NCBI GenBank assembly: GCA_023443515.1
Contig: JAEZUC010000046.1
Location: 1-19,391 of the forward strand
Origin: Bacillota bacterium
GTDB lineage: Bacteria > Bacillota > Clostridia > Acetivibrionales > DSM-1351
Direction: 5' to 3'
Length of the DNA: 19,391 bases
A program made the translations under genes and the position numbers. Each line of letters opens with the position of its first letter. Position 1 is the stretch's first letter. Of the stretch, positions 8,077 to 16,589 are shown one piece after another. The notes beneath the pieces are model-generated. The model searched no databases. It had not been told where the DNA came from and was given only the letters and a program-made list of their open reading frames with translations.

Positions 8077-9249
8077 TTACTTTGATTTTGATTTAGAAAG
8101 TACATCAAATGCAACTGCAACTAATAGTACAAGCCCTTTTATTGTCATTTGCATATCACTGCCTACTCCAAGTATTGACATACCATTATTGAGAACACCC
8201 ATAACCAGGGCACCAATAACACCTCCAACAACTGTTCCTATTCCGCCGTAAGCAGATGCTCCACCTATAAAGCAGGCAGCAATAGCATCAAGTTCAAAGT
8301 TAACTCCTGCTTGAGGAGAAGCTGCATTAAGACGTGCTGTAAAGGTTATACCTGCAAGGGCAGCCAACACTGCCATATTTACATATGAGAAGAAGAGAAC
8401 CTTGTTGGTATTTATACCTGACAGTTTAGCGGCTTTTTCATTTCCACCCATCGCATAAAGATAACGTCCCGGTACAGTCTTCATTGTAAATATTGAATAT
8501 GCCAGTATCAGAATACCAATTAATGCAAGGATTATCGGAATTCCCTTGTAAACAGCAAGCCAGTAAGTGAAAACACCTATTGCAGCTACTACAAGGACTA
8601 ATTGGATTATGAACAGATAACCCGGTGCAACTTCAAAAGCATATTTCTTTCTCTCTGCTCTTTTCTTAACTTCAAGGTAAATATATATAATTGAAACAAT
8701 TACTCCTATGAACAAAGTCAACATGTTAAGTTTTGTACCAAATCCGTTAAATATGTCAGGAATGTAACCTGCACTGATATTTGTAAAGCTTTCGGGAAAA
8801 GGCGAAAGTGTCATTCCCTTTAACATGGTTATTGTAAGACCCCTGAAAATTAGCATTCCAGCCAAGGTAACTATAAAAGCCGGAATTCTTATATATGCGA
8901 TCCAGAAACCTTGCCATATTCCAATAATACCGCCAATTATGAGACATAGTAAAACGGCAAGTCCAACATTCATTTTCATATTTATTATAAAAATACCCAT
9001 GATACCGCCAATGAAAGCACATATTGAGCCTACCGAAAGGTCTATGTTACCGCCGGTTAAAATACATAGGGTCATACCAACTGCAAGGATAAGAACATAG
9101 CTGTTTTGAAGTATTAGATTTGACACGTTCATCGGTAACAGAAGGACACCCTTTGTTGCGATCTGAAAAAATGCCATTATTACAACCAAGGCAATCAGCA
9201 TGGCATACTGCCTTAGGTTCTTTTTGAAAATGTTTTTAATCGTTTCCAT
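8077..9249 (-). CDS. mmsB: Multiple monosaccharide ABC transporter permease (GguB/MmsB type)
   Basis: This is the membrane channel of the sugar importer, a BPD_transp_2 family permease related to XylH and RbsC. The 390-residue protein is almost entirely hydrophobic, with about ten predicted helices. Typical blocks are VGMTLCILTGGNIDLSVGS near residues 56-74 and TARLNAASPQAGVNFELDAI followed by AACFIGGASAYGGIGTVVGG, the conserved coupling region for the ATPase. The length and a long central insert agree with MmsB rather than the shorter RbsC. Its ATG overlaps the mmsA stop by one base (TAATG), with a GGGAGG ribosome binding site 7 bases upstream, so the two genes are translationally coupled. 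A hairpin terminator follows. Confidence 0.9.
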   Translation of the reverse strand: METIKNIFKKNLRQYAMLIALVVIMAFFQIATKGVLLLPMNVSNLILQNSYVLILAVGMTLCILTGGNIDLSVGSICAFIGGIMGIFIINMKMNVGLAVLLCLIIGGIIGIWQGFWIAYIRIPAFIVTLAGMLIFRGLTITMLKGMTLSPFPESFTNISAGYIPDIFNGFGTKLNMLTLFIGVIVSIIYIYLEVKKRAERKKYAFEVAPGYLFIIQLVLVVAAIGVFTYWLAVYKGIPIILALIGILILAYSIFTMKTVPGRYLYAMGGNEKAAKLSGINTNKVLFFSYVNMAVLAALAGITFTARLNAASPQAGVNFELDAIAACFIGGASAYGGIGTVVGGVIGALVMGVLNNGMSILGVGSDMQMTIKGLVLLVAVAFDVLSKSKSK

Positions 9250-10784
9250 TACACTACCTCCCTGTTACTCTGCATAATGCATTTCATAATGCTTTCCTGT
9301 GATGCTTGACTTCGGTCAAGTTCTCCTACAATTCTTCCTTCATTCATGACATATACCCTGTCACTCATGCCAAGTATTTCAGGAAGCTCTGATGATATGA
9401 TTATAACTGACTTTCCTTCGTCTACCAGTCTGTTTATAATGGTGTATATCTCATATTTTGCTCCAACATCGATACCTCTTGTAGGTTCATCAAGGATAAG
9501 CACATCCGGTTCAGTATATATCCATTTGCTTAATACAACTTTTTGTTGATTTCCACCTGATAAATTTCCGGTTTTTTGTAATATGCTTGGAGACTTTATG
9601 TTCATTTTTTTACGAAAATCTTCAGCAACACGGATTTCCTGATTCTCGTCCACCAGTATGTTTTTCTTGAGTTTTTGAATACCAGAGAGAGATATGTTAT
9701 TTTTTATGTCCTGAATAAGGATAAGACCCGCTGACTTTCTGTCCTCAGTTACATAAGCCAGTCCATTATCAATTGCCTGTTTTATATTGTGAAGGTTGAG
9801 CTTTTTTCCGTCCTTAACAATTTCTCCGCTGATACTTTTACCGTATGACTTTCCGAATACGCTCATTGCCAGTTCTGTTCTTCCAGAACCCATTAACCCG
9901 GCAATACCTACTATTTCACCTTTTCTTACATTTAGGTTTACGTTCTTTATAACCTTTTTGCCTTCAATAGTAGGATCATAAACATTCCAGTCCTTAATTT
10001 CAAAATTTATATTACCGATTTTAGGTGTACGTTTGGGAAACCTGTCAACCAGCTGACGTCCAACCATTCCCTTTATTATTCTGTCCTCAGTTAAATCCTC
10101 ATCTTTTTGAATAGTTTCAATTGTTGCCCCGTCACGAAGAACAGTAATAGTGTCAGCTACCTCTAAAACCTCATTAAGCTTATGTGAAATTATAATAGAA
10201 GTGATTCCTTCTGCTTTTAACTCAAGTATAAGTTTTAGAAGATTTTCTGAATCATCTTCATTTAGTGCTGCAGTCGGCTCATCCAGTATAAGCAGTTTAA
10301 CGTCCTTGGCAAGTGCTTTTGCAATTTCAACCAACTGTTGTTTACCTACACCAATTTCCGAAATAAGTGTATATGGGTCATCTTTAAGACGTACTTTTTT
10401 CAGAAGTTCGGTTGCCTGGATATGTGTCTTGTTCCAGTTTATAAAACCATACTTTGCTCTTTCATTACGTAAGAATATATTTTCGCCTATAGAAAGATAA
10501 GGTTCCAGTGCCAATTCCTGATGGATTATAACAATTCCCATCTTTTCACTATCTCTGATATTACTAAAAACACATTCCTGTCCATCAAAAATTATATCTC
10601 CTGCGTAAGTGCCATGGGGATAAATTCCACTCAGTACATTCATTAATGTGGATTTTCCCGCTCCATTCTCTCCAACAAGTGCGTGGACTTCCCCTTTTCG
10701 CACTTTGAAATTAACGTTGTCAAGGGCTCTTACTCCGGGAAAAAGCTTTGTAATGTTTCTCATTTCAAGTATAAACTCTGCCAT
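9249..10784 (-). CDS. mmsA: Multiple monosaccharide ABC transporter ATP-binding protein (GguA/MmsA type)
   Basis: The ATPase of the importer carries two fused ABC domains in one chain, as in XylG, RbsA and GguA. The first domain has Walker A GENGAGKST (residues 38-46), a degenerate signature VGKQQLVEIAKAL and Walker B LLILDEPTAAL. The second has a degenerate Walker A GLMGSGRTEL, a good signature LSGGNQQKVVLSKW and Walker B VLILDEPTRGID. I start it at the ATG at 10784 (MAEFILEMRNIT, 511 residues), with GGGAG 8 bases upstream. A longer frame from 10868 would add 28 residues that run through an intercistronic hairpin and do not look like protein. It lies between chvE and mmsB. Confidence 0.92.
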   Translation of the reverse strand: MAEFILEMRNITKLFPGVRALDNVNFKVRKGEVHALVGENGAGKSTLMNVLSGIYPHGTYAGDIIFDGQECVFSNIRDSEKMGIVIIHQELALEPYLSIGENIFLRNERAKYGFINWNKTHIQATELLKKVRLKDDPYTLISEIGVGKQQLVEIAKALAKDVKLLILDEPTAALNEDDSENLLKLILELKAEGITSIIISHKLNEVLEVADTITVLRDGATIETIQKDEDLTEDRIIKGMVGRQLVDRFPKRTPKIGNINFEIKDWNVYDPTIEGKKVIKNVNLNVRKGEIVGIAGLMGSGRTELAMSVFGKSYGKSISGEIVKDGKKLNLHNIKQAIDNGLAYVTEDRKSAGLILIQDIKNNISLSGIQKLKKNILVDENQEIRVAEDFRKKMNIKSPSILQKTGNLSGGNQQKVVLSKWIYTEPDVLILDEPTRGIDVGAKYEIYTIINRLVDEGKSVIIISSELPEILGMSDRVYVMNEGRIVGELDRSQASQESIMKCIMQSNREVV

Positions 10785-10808
10785 TTCCTCATCTCCCTCT
10801 ACCTTGTA

Positions 10809-10882
10809 TTCGGCTTGCATATATGAAAGCTTATCAAGCCTTGACATATGCAAACCGAACACATCCATGTCCGGTTTGCATA
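10809..10882 (-). ncRNA. Two mutually exclusive intercistronic hairpins between chvE and mmsA
   Basis: On the - strand transcript, segment C (10872-10882) pairs over 11 bases with part of segment B (10847-10857). Segment B (10845-10859) also pairs with segment A (10809-10825) over 15 bases, with one G-U and a 2-base bulge. The two helices share TGCAAACCG, so only one can form at a time. Neither is followed by a U-run. The first would protect the 3' end of chvE mRNA; the second ends about 15 bases before the mmsA ribosome binding site. Role is inferred; pairing is seen directly. Confidence 0.6.
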
Positions 10883-10931
10883 ATGTAATTAGTTTACTTA
10901 ATTAAATCATCTGCATAATCCCTATTATTTA

Positions 10932-12068
10932 TTACTTCAGATCAGCTTCCTTATAATAGTCGCTGTCAACAAGAATTTTCTTGTAGTTGTCTTTGTCAGC
11001 GTATACAGGATCGCAAAGGAAGGAAGGAACAACTTTTTTTCCGTTGTCGTATGTCTCAGTGTCGTTAACAGGAGCTTCTTTCCCTTGCAGCAAAGCATCA
11101 ACCATTTCAACAACCTTTGATGCAAGAGTTCTTGTATCCTTGAATACTGACATTGACTGCTGTCCGTTAATCATTGCTATAACGTTTGGCTTGTCACAGT
11201 CCTGACCTGTAATAATCGGATATGGTTTGTTGCTGCTGCCGAACCCTGCGTTTTTGAGAGATGCAACAATACCTATTGCAAGGCTGTCATTTGGTGAAAG
11301 AACTGCATCAAGTTTCTTACCGCCTGCATAATTAGCTGTAATCAGATTATCCATTCTTGCTTGTGCTTTTGCAGAATCCCAACCCTGGATTGCGATTTTT
11401 GCAAAATCTTTCTGACCGCTTGTTACAACAAGCTTACCACTATCTATATATGGTTTCAAAATACTATATGCACCGTTAAAGAAGAAAGTTGCATTATTAT
11501 CATCAGGTGATCCGCCAAAAAGTTCAATATTGAATGGTCCTTTTCCATCTTTAAGACCCAATTTTGTTTCAATATATTGACCTTGAATTACACCAACCTT
11601 GAAATTATCAAATGTTGCATAATAGTCTACGTTAGGACTCTTCATTATAAGTCTGTCATAAGCTATTACTTTTACTCCGCTATCTGCTGCTTTTTTCAAA
11701 ACATCAGAAAGTGCTGAACCGTCAATAGATGCAACAACAAGAACCTTGCTGCCTTTAACAATCATGTTTTCAATCTGTTGAATCTGAGTGTTTACATCAT
11801 TGTTAGCGTACTGAAGATCAACCTTGTAGCCTTTTCCTTCAAGCTCCTTCTTCATGTTGGCACCATCCTGGTTCCAACGTTGCAATGACTGAGTAGGCAT
11901 TGCCACACCGATTAATTGTCCGCCGGTAGCTGTATCTGTAGCTTTTGCAGAATCAGTTGATGTTGCTGACGAAGATTCGGGAGCATCCGTTGGAGTTGAA
12001 GTTCCACAAGCTGCCAGCATACCTACAGAAAGGACAGCTACTAAAATCAAAGCGATTACCTTTTTCAT
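10932..12068 (-). CDS. chvE: ChvE-type monosaccharide-binding lipoprotein
   Basis: This is the extracellular receptor of the importer, anchored to the membrane. The product is 378 residues: signal peptide with lipobox LAAC (Cys21), a Ser/Thr-rich linker, then a Peripla_BP_4 domain with GVAMPTQSLQRWNQDG, VVASIDGSAL, IELFGGSPDDNNATFF and SPNDSLAIGIV. These blocks match ChvE, which binds several aldose sugars, better than RbsB or XylF. I start at the ATG at 12068, with an AGGAGG ribosome binding site 9 bases upstream; the longer frame from 12134 places 22 charged residues before an obvious signal peptide and is rejected. It is the first gene of chvE-mmsA-mmsB. The exact sugar cannot be decided from sequence. 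Confidence 0.92.
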   Translation of the reverse strand: MKKVIALILVAVLSVGMLAACGTSTPTDAPESSSATSTDSAKATDTATGGQLIGVAMPTQSLQRWNQDGANMKKELEGKGYKVDLQYANNDVNTQIQQIENMIVKGSKVLVVASIDGSALSDVLKKAADSGVKVIAYDRLIMKSPNVDYYATFDNFKVGVIQGQYIETKLGLKDGKGPFNIELFGGSPDDNNATFFFNGAYSILKPYIDSGKLVVTSGQKDFAKIAIQGWDSAKAQARMDNLITANYAGGKKLDAVLSPNDSLAIGIVASLKNAGFGSSNKPYPIITGQDCDKPNVIAMINGQQSMSVFKDTRTLASKVVEMVDALLQGKEAPVNDTETYDNGKKVVPSFLCDPVYADKDNYKKILVDSDYYKEADLK

Positions 12069-12301
12069 GTCTTTATTCCTCCTGAAAAATATTTTACCCT
12101 TCCGACGCATATTAGAAGTAAGTTCCGGGAACAATAAGTATGTCGGTCAAGTTTTATACTGTTATATTAATATTTTGAGGAATCTAAATAAATGTGATTT
12201 TTTTTATAATCCTTTAATTTTTTTAGAAAATTTTTAGTAATTATAAACAAAGACAAGTAAAAAAATAATTGGTTTACTATAACTTTTGTACAAAAAGAAT
12301 A
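12069..12301 (-). promoter_or_regulatory. Upstream region of chvE, promoter not pinned down
   Basis: This AT-rich 233-base gap must hold the chvE promoter and any binding site of the YesN-type regulator. On the - strand a TATAAT lies at 12240-12245 with TTATTT 17 bases upstream, and a TTGACC occurs further down without a matching -10 box. I see no catabolite-response-like palindrome and no long inverted repeat. Nothing else is recognisable. Confidence 0.3.
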
Positions 12302-13639
12302 TCACTTCCACACTCTTCTGAGTTTGAGTGTTTCTTGAATATATCCCCAAACAGAAATAGGGCTCATTAACATCTGATAAAATAAAACATATAAAACAAA
12401 TCCAAAAAAGTTTTTTCTTACACGAAGATTTAAAGATTTAAAAACACCCTTTTGATAGTTATACAATATAAAATTCTGAAATAATGCAAGTGGTATTACA
12501 AAAAGTGTGGCCGGGCCCACAATCCAAAAATGCCCGAAAAATGCCAGTACCAACCCCGGCAACCAGCAAAAAGTGTACACAAAATCCATAAATGGCATAA
12601 AAAGGTTACAGCCTGTAAGATATTTTGCAGAATAAATAGGTTGTGTCCAAGGTTTGAATAGCTTCAAGGCTTCCACCATTCCTCTTGCCCACCTGCTTCT
12701 TTGTCTGAAAAAGTGCTTTAGGGAAGTAGGAACATCTGTAAATGCCACTGCCAGTGGCTCAAAATAAACCCTGCGCTTATTTCTTAAAAAACTCCAGGTC
12801 AAAACAATATCCTCACCAATTGCGTCCGGCCAGCCTCCGACTTTCCTTATTAATTCGGTTTTATACAACGAAAAAGCTCCCTGTGCTACCAATGTGCTTT
12901 GAAACAAACCCTGCAATCTTTTAATACTGGCAATTCCTAAAAAATAATCCCATTCCTGAATTCTTGCAAGGACATTTCCTCTGCTGTTCCTGACCAAGAC
13001 TGTTCCAGCCACCGCACATACATCATCCGGGGAACTTTCCATACGAGCAACTATATTCCTCAATGCAGATTTATGCAGCAAAGTATCTGCGTCAAGTGTC
13101 AAGACATATTCTGTTTCAACATGTTCCAGTGCAGCATTTAAAGCGAAGTTTTTCCCTGGAGTACTCTCATGAATTACAGTCAGATTGAGATTCATTTTTT
13201 CTCCTGCTTTTACTGCAGCTTCAGTTGTTTTGTCCTTTGAATTATTATCTATAACTAATATCCTTATTTCTCCCTCATAATCCTGTGTTGCCACATATTT
13301 TACGGTATTCTCAATGCTCTTTTCCTCGTTATAACAGGCAATGAGTATGGTTACGGGGACTTTGGGTGTAGAATTTTTAACTTCCGGCTGCCTGTCCAAC
13401 AAGAGACTTGATACCATGAAAGCATTCATATACCCGGGGATATATGCTATACCGGCAATTACCAGTATGGAAATTGGTAAAGTTATGTAAAGTGATAAAT
13501 CCATAATCCATGGTATGGAAAAATAGATTGAGAAAGCCATCCAAACTAGTCCTACAATCATGCTTATTATAAACTTGTTTTTTACAGCAATATAAAATTT
13601 TTTCTTAGTCTTTAACCTGGTTGTCATTATCCGCTTCAT
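12302..13639 (-). CDS. Membrane-bound family 2 glycosyltransferase
   Basis: The product is a processive-type inverting glycosyltransferase resembling those making surface polysaccharides (IcaA/cellulose-synthase-like group). With the ATG at 13639 it has 445 residues: two N-terminal membrane helices, a GT-A catalytic domain starting TILIACYNEEKSIENTV, the metal-binding DAD (Asp183, Asp185 in LTLDADTLL), the catalytic GED (Glu276-Asp277), and the acceptor motif QxxRW (Gln313, Arg316, Trp317 in RQRSRWARG), then several C-terminal helices. I chose 13639 because GGAG at 13647-13650 lies 7 bases upstream; a longer frame to 13735 is unsupported. It stands alone between the thiamine operon and the sugar operon, so sugar donor and product are unknown. 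Confidence 0.85.
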   Translation of the reverse strand: MKRIMTTRLKTKKKFYIAVKNKFIISMIVGLVWMAFSIYFSIPWIMDLSLYITLPISILVIAGIAYIPGYMNAFMVSSLLLDRQPEVKNSTPKVPVTILIACYNEEKSIENTVKYVATQDYEGEIRILVIDNNSKDKTTEAAVKAGEKMNLNLTVIHESTPGKNFALNAALEHVETEYVLTLDADTLLHKSALRNIVARMESSPDDVCAVAGTVLVRNSRGNVLARIQEWDYFLGIASIKRLQGLFQSTLVAQGAFSLYKTELIRKVGGWPDAIGEDIVLTWSFLRNKRRVYFEPLAVAFTDVPTSLKHFFRQRSRWARGMVEALKLFKPWTQPIYSAKYLTGCNLFMPFMDFVYTFCWLPGLVLAFFGHFWIVGPATLFVIPLALFQNFILYNYQKGVFKSLNLRVRKNFFGFVLYVLFYQMLMSPISVWGYIQETLKLRRVWK

Positions 13640-13819
13640 TGATTTGCTCCGTTGAATGTCATAAATTGATTTACATAATAGTACCATTGATAAATTTATT
13701 AAATCAACTAACGTTAATTTAGTTTTACCAAACAAAGATATTGATTATGCTACTGGCAATTTTTAATAAAAATCCTTCCTTTTTACGTTAAGATTTGAGG
13801 TATTATGGAGGTATATATT

Positions 13820-14452
13820 TTAAGCTTCATTCCTAAATATTTTAAGCATTTTTTCAGCTGACAATCTTATATCCTTTTGTGCAATAATAGCTGATACTAC
13901 GGCAATCCCGTCTATTCCCGTATTTTTCAGTTTAACTGCATTCTCTGCATTTATTCCGCCTATGCCTACTATCGGAATTGATACTTCTTTTATAATTTTC
14001 ATGAGAGTTTCTAACGACACTGACTTTGCATCTGTTTTTGTACTTGTGGAAAACAAGGCTCCCACTCCAATATAATCAGCACCATCTCTTTGAGCCTCAA
14101 TTGCCTTCTCAACAGTTCCCGCTGATACACCTAGTATTTTGTCTTTACCTATGATTTTCCGCACAACCCCAGCCGGCAGATCACTCTGCCCTACATGAAC
14201 TCCGTCAGCTCCTATAGCCAAAGCGATATCAACTCTGTCATTTATAATAAGTGGTATATCATAGTTGTCTGTTATTGCTTTAACTTTAAGTGCAGTTTGG
14301 TAAAAATCACGGGAAGAAGCTATTTTTTCCCGTAACTGAACCAAAGTACAACCTCCCATTATGGCTTGCTCTACCGCTTCTTCAAGCGTTTTGGTACTCA
14401 TAAGGTCGCGGTCGGTTACCAGATATAGAGTATAATCAATTTTAGATTTCAT
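13820..14452 (-). CDS. thiE: Thiamine-phosphate synthase
   Basis: ThiE joins HMP pyrophosphate with thiazole phosphate to give thiamine phosphate. The 210-residue TIM-barrel protein has the family blocks LVQLREK, IINDRVDIALAIGADGVHVG, LGVSAGT, YIGVGALFSTSTKTDA and IVGIGGINAENA, which line the pyrophosphate and thiazole pockets. Length is normal. Its ATG lies inside the end of thiM, overlapping by 11 bases, so translation is coupled; the ribosome binding site is weak. It is the last gene of the thiD-thiC-thiM-thiE operon. No clear terminator hairpin follows before the glycosyltransferase. Confidence 0.95.
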   Translation of the reverse strand: MKSKIDYTLYLVTDRDLMSTKTLEEAVEQAIMGGCTLVQLREKIASSRDFYQTALKVKAITDNYDIPLIINDRVDIALAIGADGVHVGQSDLPAGVVRKIIGKDKILGVSAGTVEKAIEAQRDGADYIGVGALFSTSTKTDAKSVSLETLMKIIKEVSIPIVGIGGINAENAVKLKNTGIDGIAVVSAIIAQKDIRLSAEKMLKIFRNEA

Positions 14453-15263
14453 TTATTAATGCCCTTTCTCCAAAAATATTTTCATCCATTTTACTGATGG
14501 CATCGATTATTGCAATATGATAGCTTCCTGTACCTTTATGTCCTGCGACTTCACATGCAATCTCTCCCGCTATTCCCATTACTGCCACTCCTGCCACAGA
14601 GGCTTTGAAATAATCTTTTACTGCCCCGCAGAAGGAACCCACCAAGGCAGTAGTCATACAGCCCGTTCCTGTGACATTTGAAAGCATTTTATGTCCATTG
14701 GAAACAGTCACAACTTTTTTGCCGTCTGAAATTACGTCAAGGGCTCCAGTTACGGCAACAACACAACCAAGCTTTTCAGCTGCAGTTTTTGCAACGTCTG
14801 TGGAGTCTTTTGATTCCATATCGGCAGCTGATGCATCAACACCTTTTGTTGAGGCATTAAGTCCGGCTATGTAGGATATCTCAGACAAATTTCCACGCAA
14901 AACACTTATTTTCACTTTATCAAGAATTTTTCCAGTGATCTCATTTCTGAAGGTTGAGGCCCCTGCACCAACAGGATCAAATATTACAGGAATACCCTTC
15001 TCATTTGCTTTTGTACCTGATAAAATCATTGATTCTACAGTTCTTTTGTTTAATGTCCCTATATTAATTACAAGTGCTGAAGAGATGGACGTGATATCCT
15101 CAGCCTCATTAATATCGTCTGCCATAATTGGGGAGGCCCCTATTGCCAGAATTACATTTGCACAATCATTTACGGTTACATAATTTGTAATATTGTGAAT
15201 AAGCGGCTTTTTGCTCCTAATTTCAGCAATTAAGCCTGCTATTTGCTTTATATAATCATTCAT
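14442..15263 (-). CDS. thiM: Hydroxyethylthiazole kinase
   Basis: ThiM phosphorylates the thiazole alcohol (THZ) taken up or recycled from thiamine breakdown, producing the partner that ThiE needs. The 273-residue ribokinase-like protein shows PLIHNITNYVTVNDCAN at the substrate pocket, FDPVGAGAS for the phosphate loop, VVAVTGALD, and the anion-hole and catalytic Cys motif NVTGTGCMTTAL. The ATG has an AGGAGG ribosome binding site 6 bases upstream and follows the thiC stop by 12 bases. Its presence in the operon means the thiazole is at least partly salvaged rather than made by the genes here. Confidence 0.95.
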   Translation of the reverse strand: MNDYIKQIAGLIAEIRSKKPLIHNITNYVTVNDCANVILAIGASPIMADDINEAEDITSISSALVINIGTLNKRTVESMILSGTKANEKGIPVIFDPVGAGASTFRNEITGKILDKVKISVLRGNLSEISYIAGLNASTKGVDASAADMESKDSTDVAKTAAEKLGCVVAVTGALDVISDGKKVVTVSNGHKMLSNVTGTGCMTTALVGSFCGAVKDYFKASVAGVAVMGIAGEIACEVAGHKGTGSYHIAIIDAISKMDENIFGERALINEI

Positions 15264-15275
15264 GGTTAGCCTCCT

Positions 15276-16589
15276 TTACTGTTTCTCACTAATAAACTCT
15301 ACTTTTTCGCCTGCCAGAATCTTGTTTGTTGTCCTCATAGCACACATTTTTCCGCACATTGAGCAGGTATGTTTGTCAGTAGGGGGTGTGCTTTCAAAAT
15401 ATGCTCTTGCCTTATCCTGGTCAATAGCATATGAGAACATTTCTTCCCAATCAATACGGCGTCTAGCATCGCTCATTTTGTTATCAATTTCACGTGCATT
15501 GGGTATTCCCTTAGCAATATCGGCAGCATGAGCAGCTATTTTTGAAGCAACTATTCCTTCTTTTACATCTGAAAGGTCAGGCAATCTTAAATGCTCTGCA
15601 GGAGTTACATAACATAAGAAATCTGCACCGTTTGCCGCAGCGATTGCTCCGCCTATTGCGGATGTAATATGGTCATAACCCGGTGCTATGTCAGTTACCA
15701 AAGGCCCTAGTACGTAGAATGGTGCTCCATGACACAATCTCTTCTGGATAGTCATATTGGCGGCTATTTCATTCATAGCCATATGACCCGGCCCTTCAAC
15801 CATTACCTGTACATCTTTTTCCCATGCACGCTTGGTCAGGTTACCCAGTTCTATAAGCTCGCTTAACTGTCCGGCGTCCGAGCTGTCGTTGATACTGCCG
15901 GGTCTCAGTGCATCCCCTAAGCTTATGGTGACATCATATTCCCTGAGGATTTCAAGGAATTGGTCATAATACTCATAGAAAGGATTTTCATTACCTGTCA
16001 TCTCCATCCATGCAAAAAGAAGGGAACCTCCCCTTGACACTATATTGGTTAGCCTTTTTGAGCGTTTGAAGCATTCTACGGCACGCTTATTTATTCCCGC
16101 ATGAATTGTCATAAAATCCACGCCTTCTACAGCGTGTGCCTCAACAACCTTCAAAAAATCTGAAGCCTTAATATCCATCAAGTCCTTTTCAAGGTAGCCT
16201 ATGGCATCGTACATGGGAACTGTTCCTATCATGGCAGGAGAACGCTTTATAAGCTCTTTGCGAAAGGTGTTTGTCTTTCCGTAATTACTAAGATCCATTA
16301 TGGCTTCAACGCCAAATTTAATTGACATATCAACCTTTTCCATTTCTTTTGTGTAATCAGGACAATCTCCCGATATTCCCAGGTTTACGTTGATTTTTGT
16401 TCTGAGTCCCTGGCCTATTCCCTCCGGGCTCAGGGACTTGTGGTTTATATTTGCCGGAATGGCTATTTTACCCTCACCCACTAGCTCCCGCAGTTTGTAT
16501 TCATCCATTGACTCCTTCTGTGCAACAATCATCATTTCATTTGTAACAATCCCTTTTTTTGCCGCTTCCATCTGTGTTTTGTAATTCAT
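15276..16589 (-). CDS. thiC: Phosphomethylpyrimidine synthase
   Basis: ThiC is a radical SAM enzyme that rearranges the purine intermediate AIR into HMP phosphate, the pyrimidine half of thiamine. The 437-residue product has conserved blocks including NLGISGDCPDY, VEGVDFMTIHAGI, SLGDALRPGSINDSSDAGQL, VMVEGPGHMAMN and PFYVLGPLVTDIAPGYDHI. The C-terminal iron-sulfur motif reads CSMCGKMC (Cys409, Cys412, Cys416), CX2CX3C, one residue shorter than the CX2CX4C of E. coli ThiC. It lacks the long N-terminal domain of proteobacterial ThiC, as expected in Firmicutes. I start at the ATG at 16589: GGAGG lies 5 bases upstream and the start overlaps the thiD stop (ATGA). A TTG at 16601 is rejected because it overlaps that binding site. 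Confidence 0.95.
   Translation of the reverse strand: MNYKTQMEAAKKGIVTNEMMIVAQKESMDEYKLRELVGEGKIAIPANINHKSLSPEGIGQGLRTKINVNLGISGDCPDYTKEMEKVDMSIKFGVEAIMDLSNYGKTNTFRKELIKRSPAMIGTVPMYDAIGYLEKDLMDIKASDFLKVVEAHAVEGVDFMTIHAGINKRAVECFKRSKRLTNIVSRGGSLLFAWMEMTGNENPFYEYYDQFLEILREYDVTISLGDALRPGSINDSSDAGQLSELIELGNLTKRAWEKDVQVMVEGPGHMAMNEIAANMTIQKRLCHGAPFYVLGPLVTDIAPGYDHITSAIGGAIAAANGADFLCYVTPAEHLRLPDLSDVKEGIVASKIAAHAADIAKGIPNAREIDNKMSDARRRIDWEEMFSYAIDQDKARAYFESTPPTDKHTCSMCGKMCAMRTTNKILAGEKVEFISEKQ

Noticed and set aside
8756..9022. 88-residue - strand frame inside mmsB
   Set aside because: Out-of-frame shadow of the permease on the same strand, rich in Tyr, Trp and His as expected from a shifted frame.
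10150..10500. 116-residue + strand open frame opposite mmsA
   Set aside because: Ser/Phe-rich antisense shadow of the ABC ATPase, with no ribosome binding site.
10785..10868. N-terminal extension of mmsA to 10868
   Set aside because: It runs through the intercistronic hairpin and precedes the usual family start; the ATG at 10784 has a well-spaced GGGAG.
12145..12150. TTGACC on the - strand as the -35 box of chvE
   Set aside because: No -10-like hexamer lies 16-18 bases downstream.
12283..12297. TTTTGTACAAAA palindrome after the glycosyltransferase as its terminator
   Set aside because: The stem would be short and made almost only of A-T pairs, with no separate U-run; not a convincing terminator.
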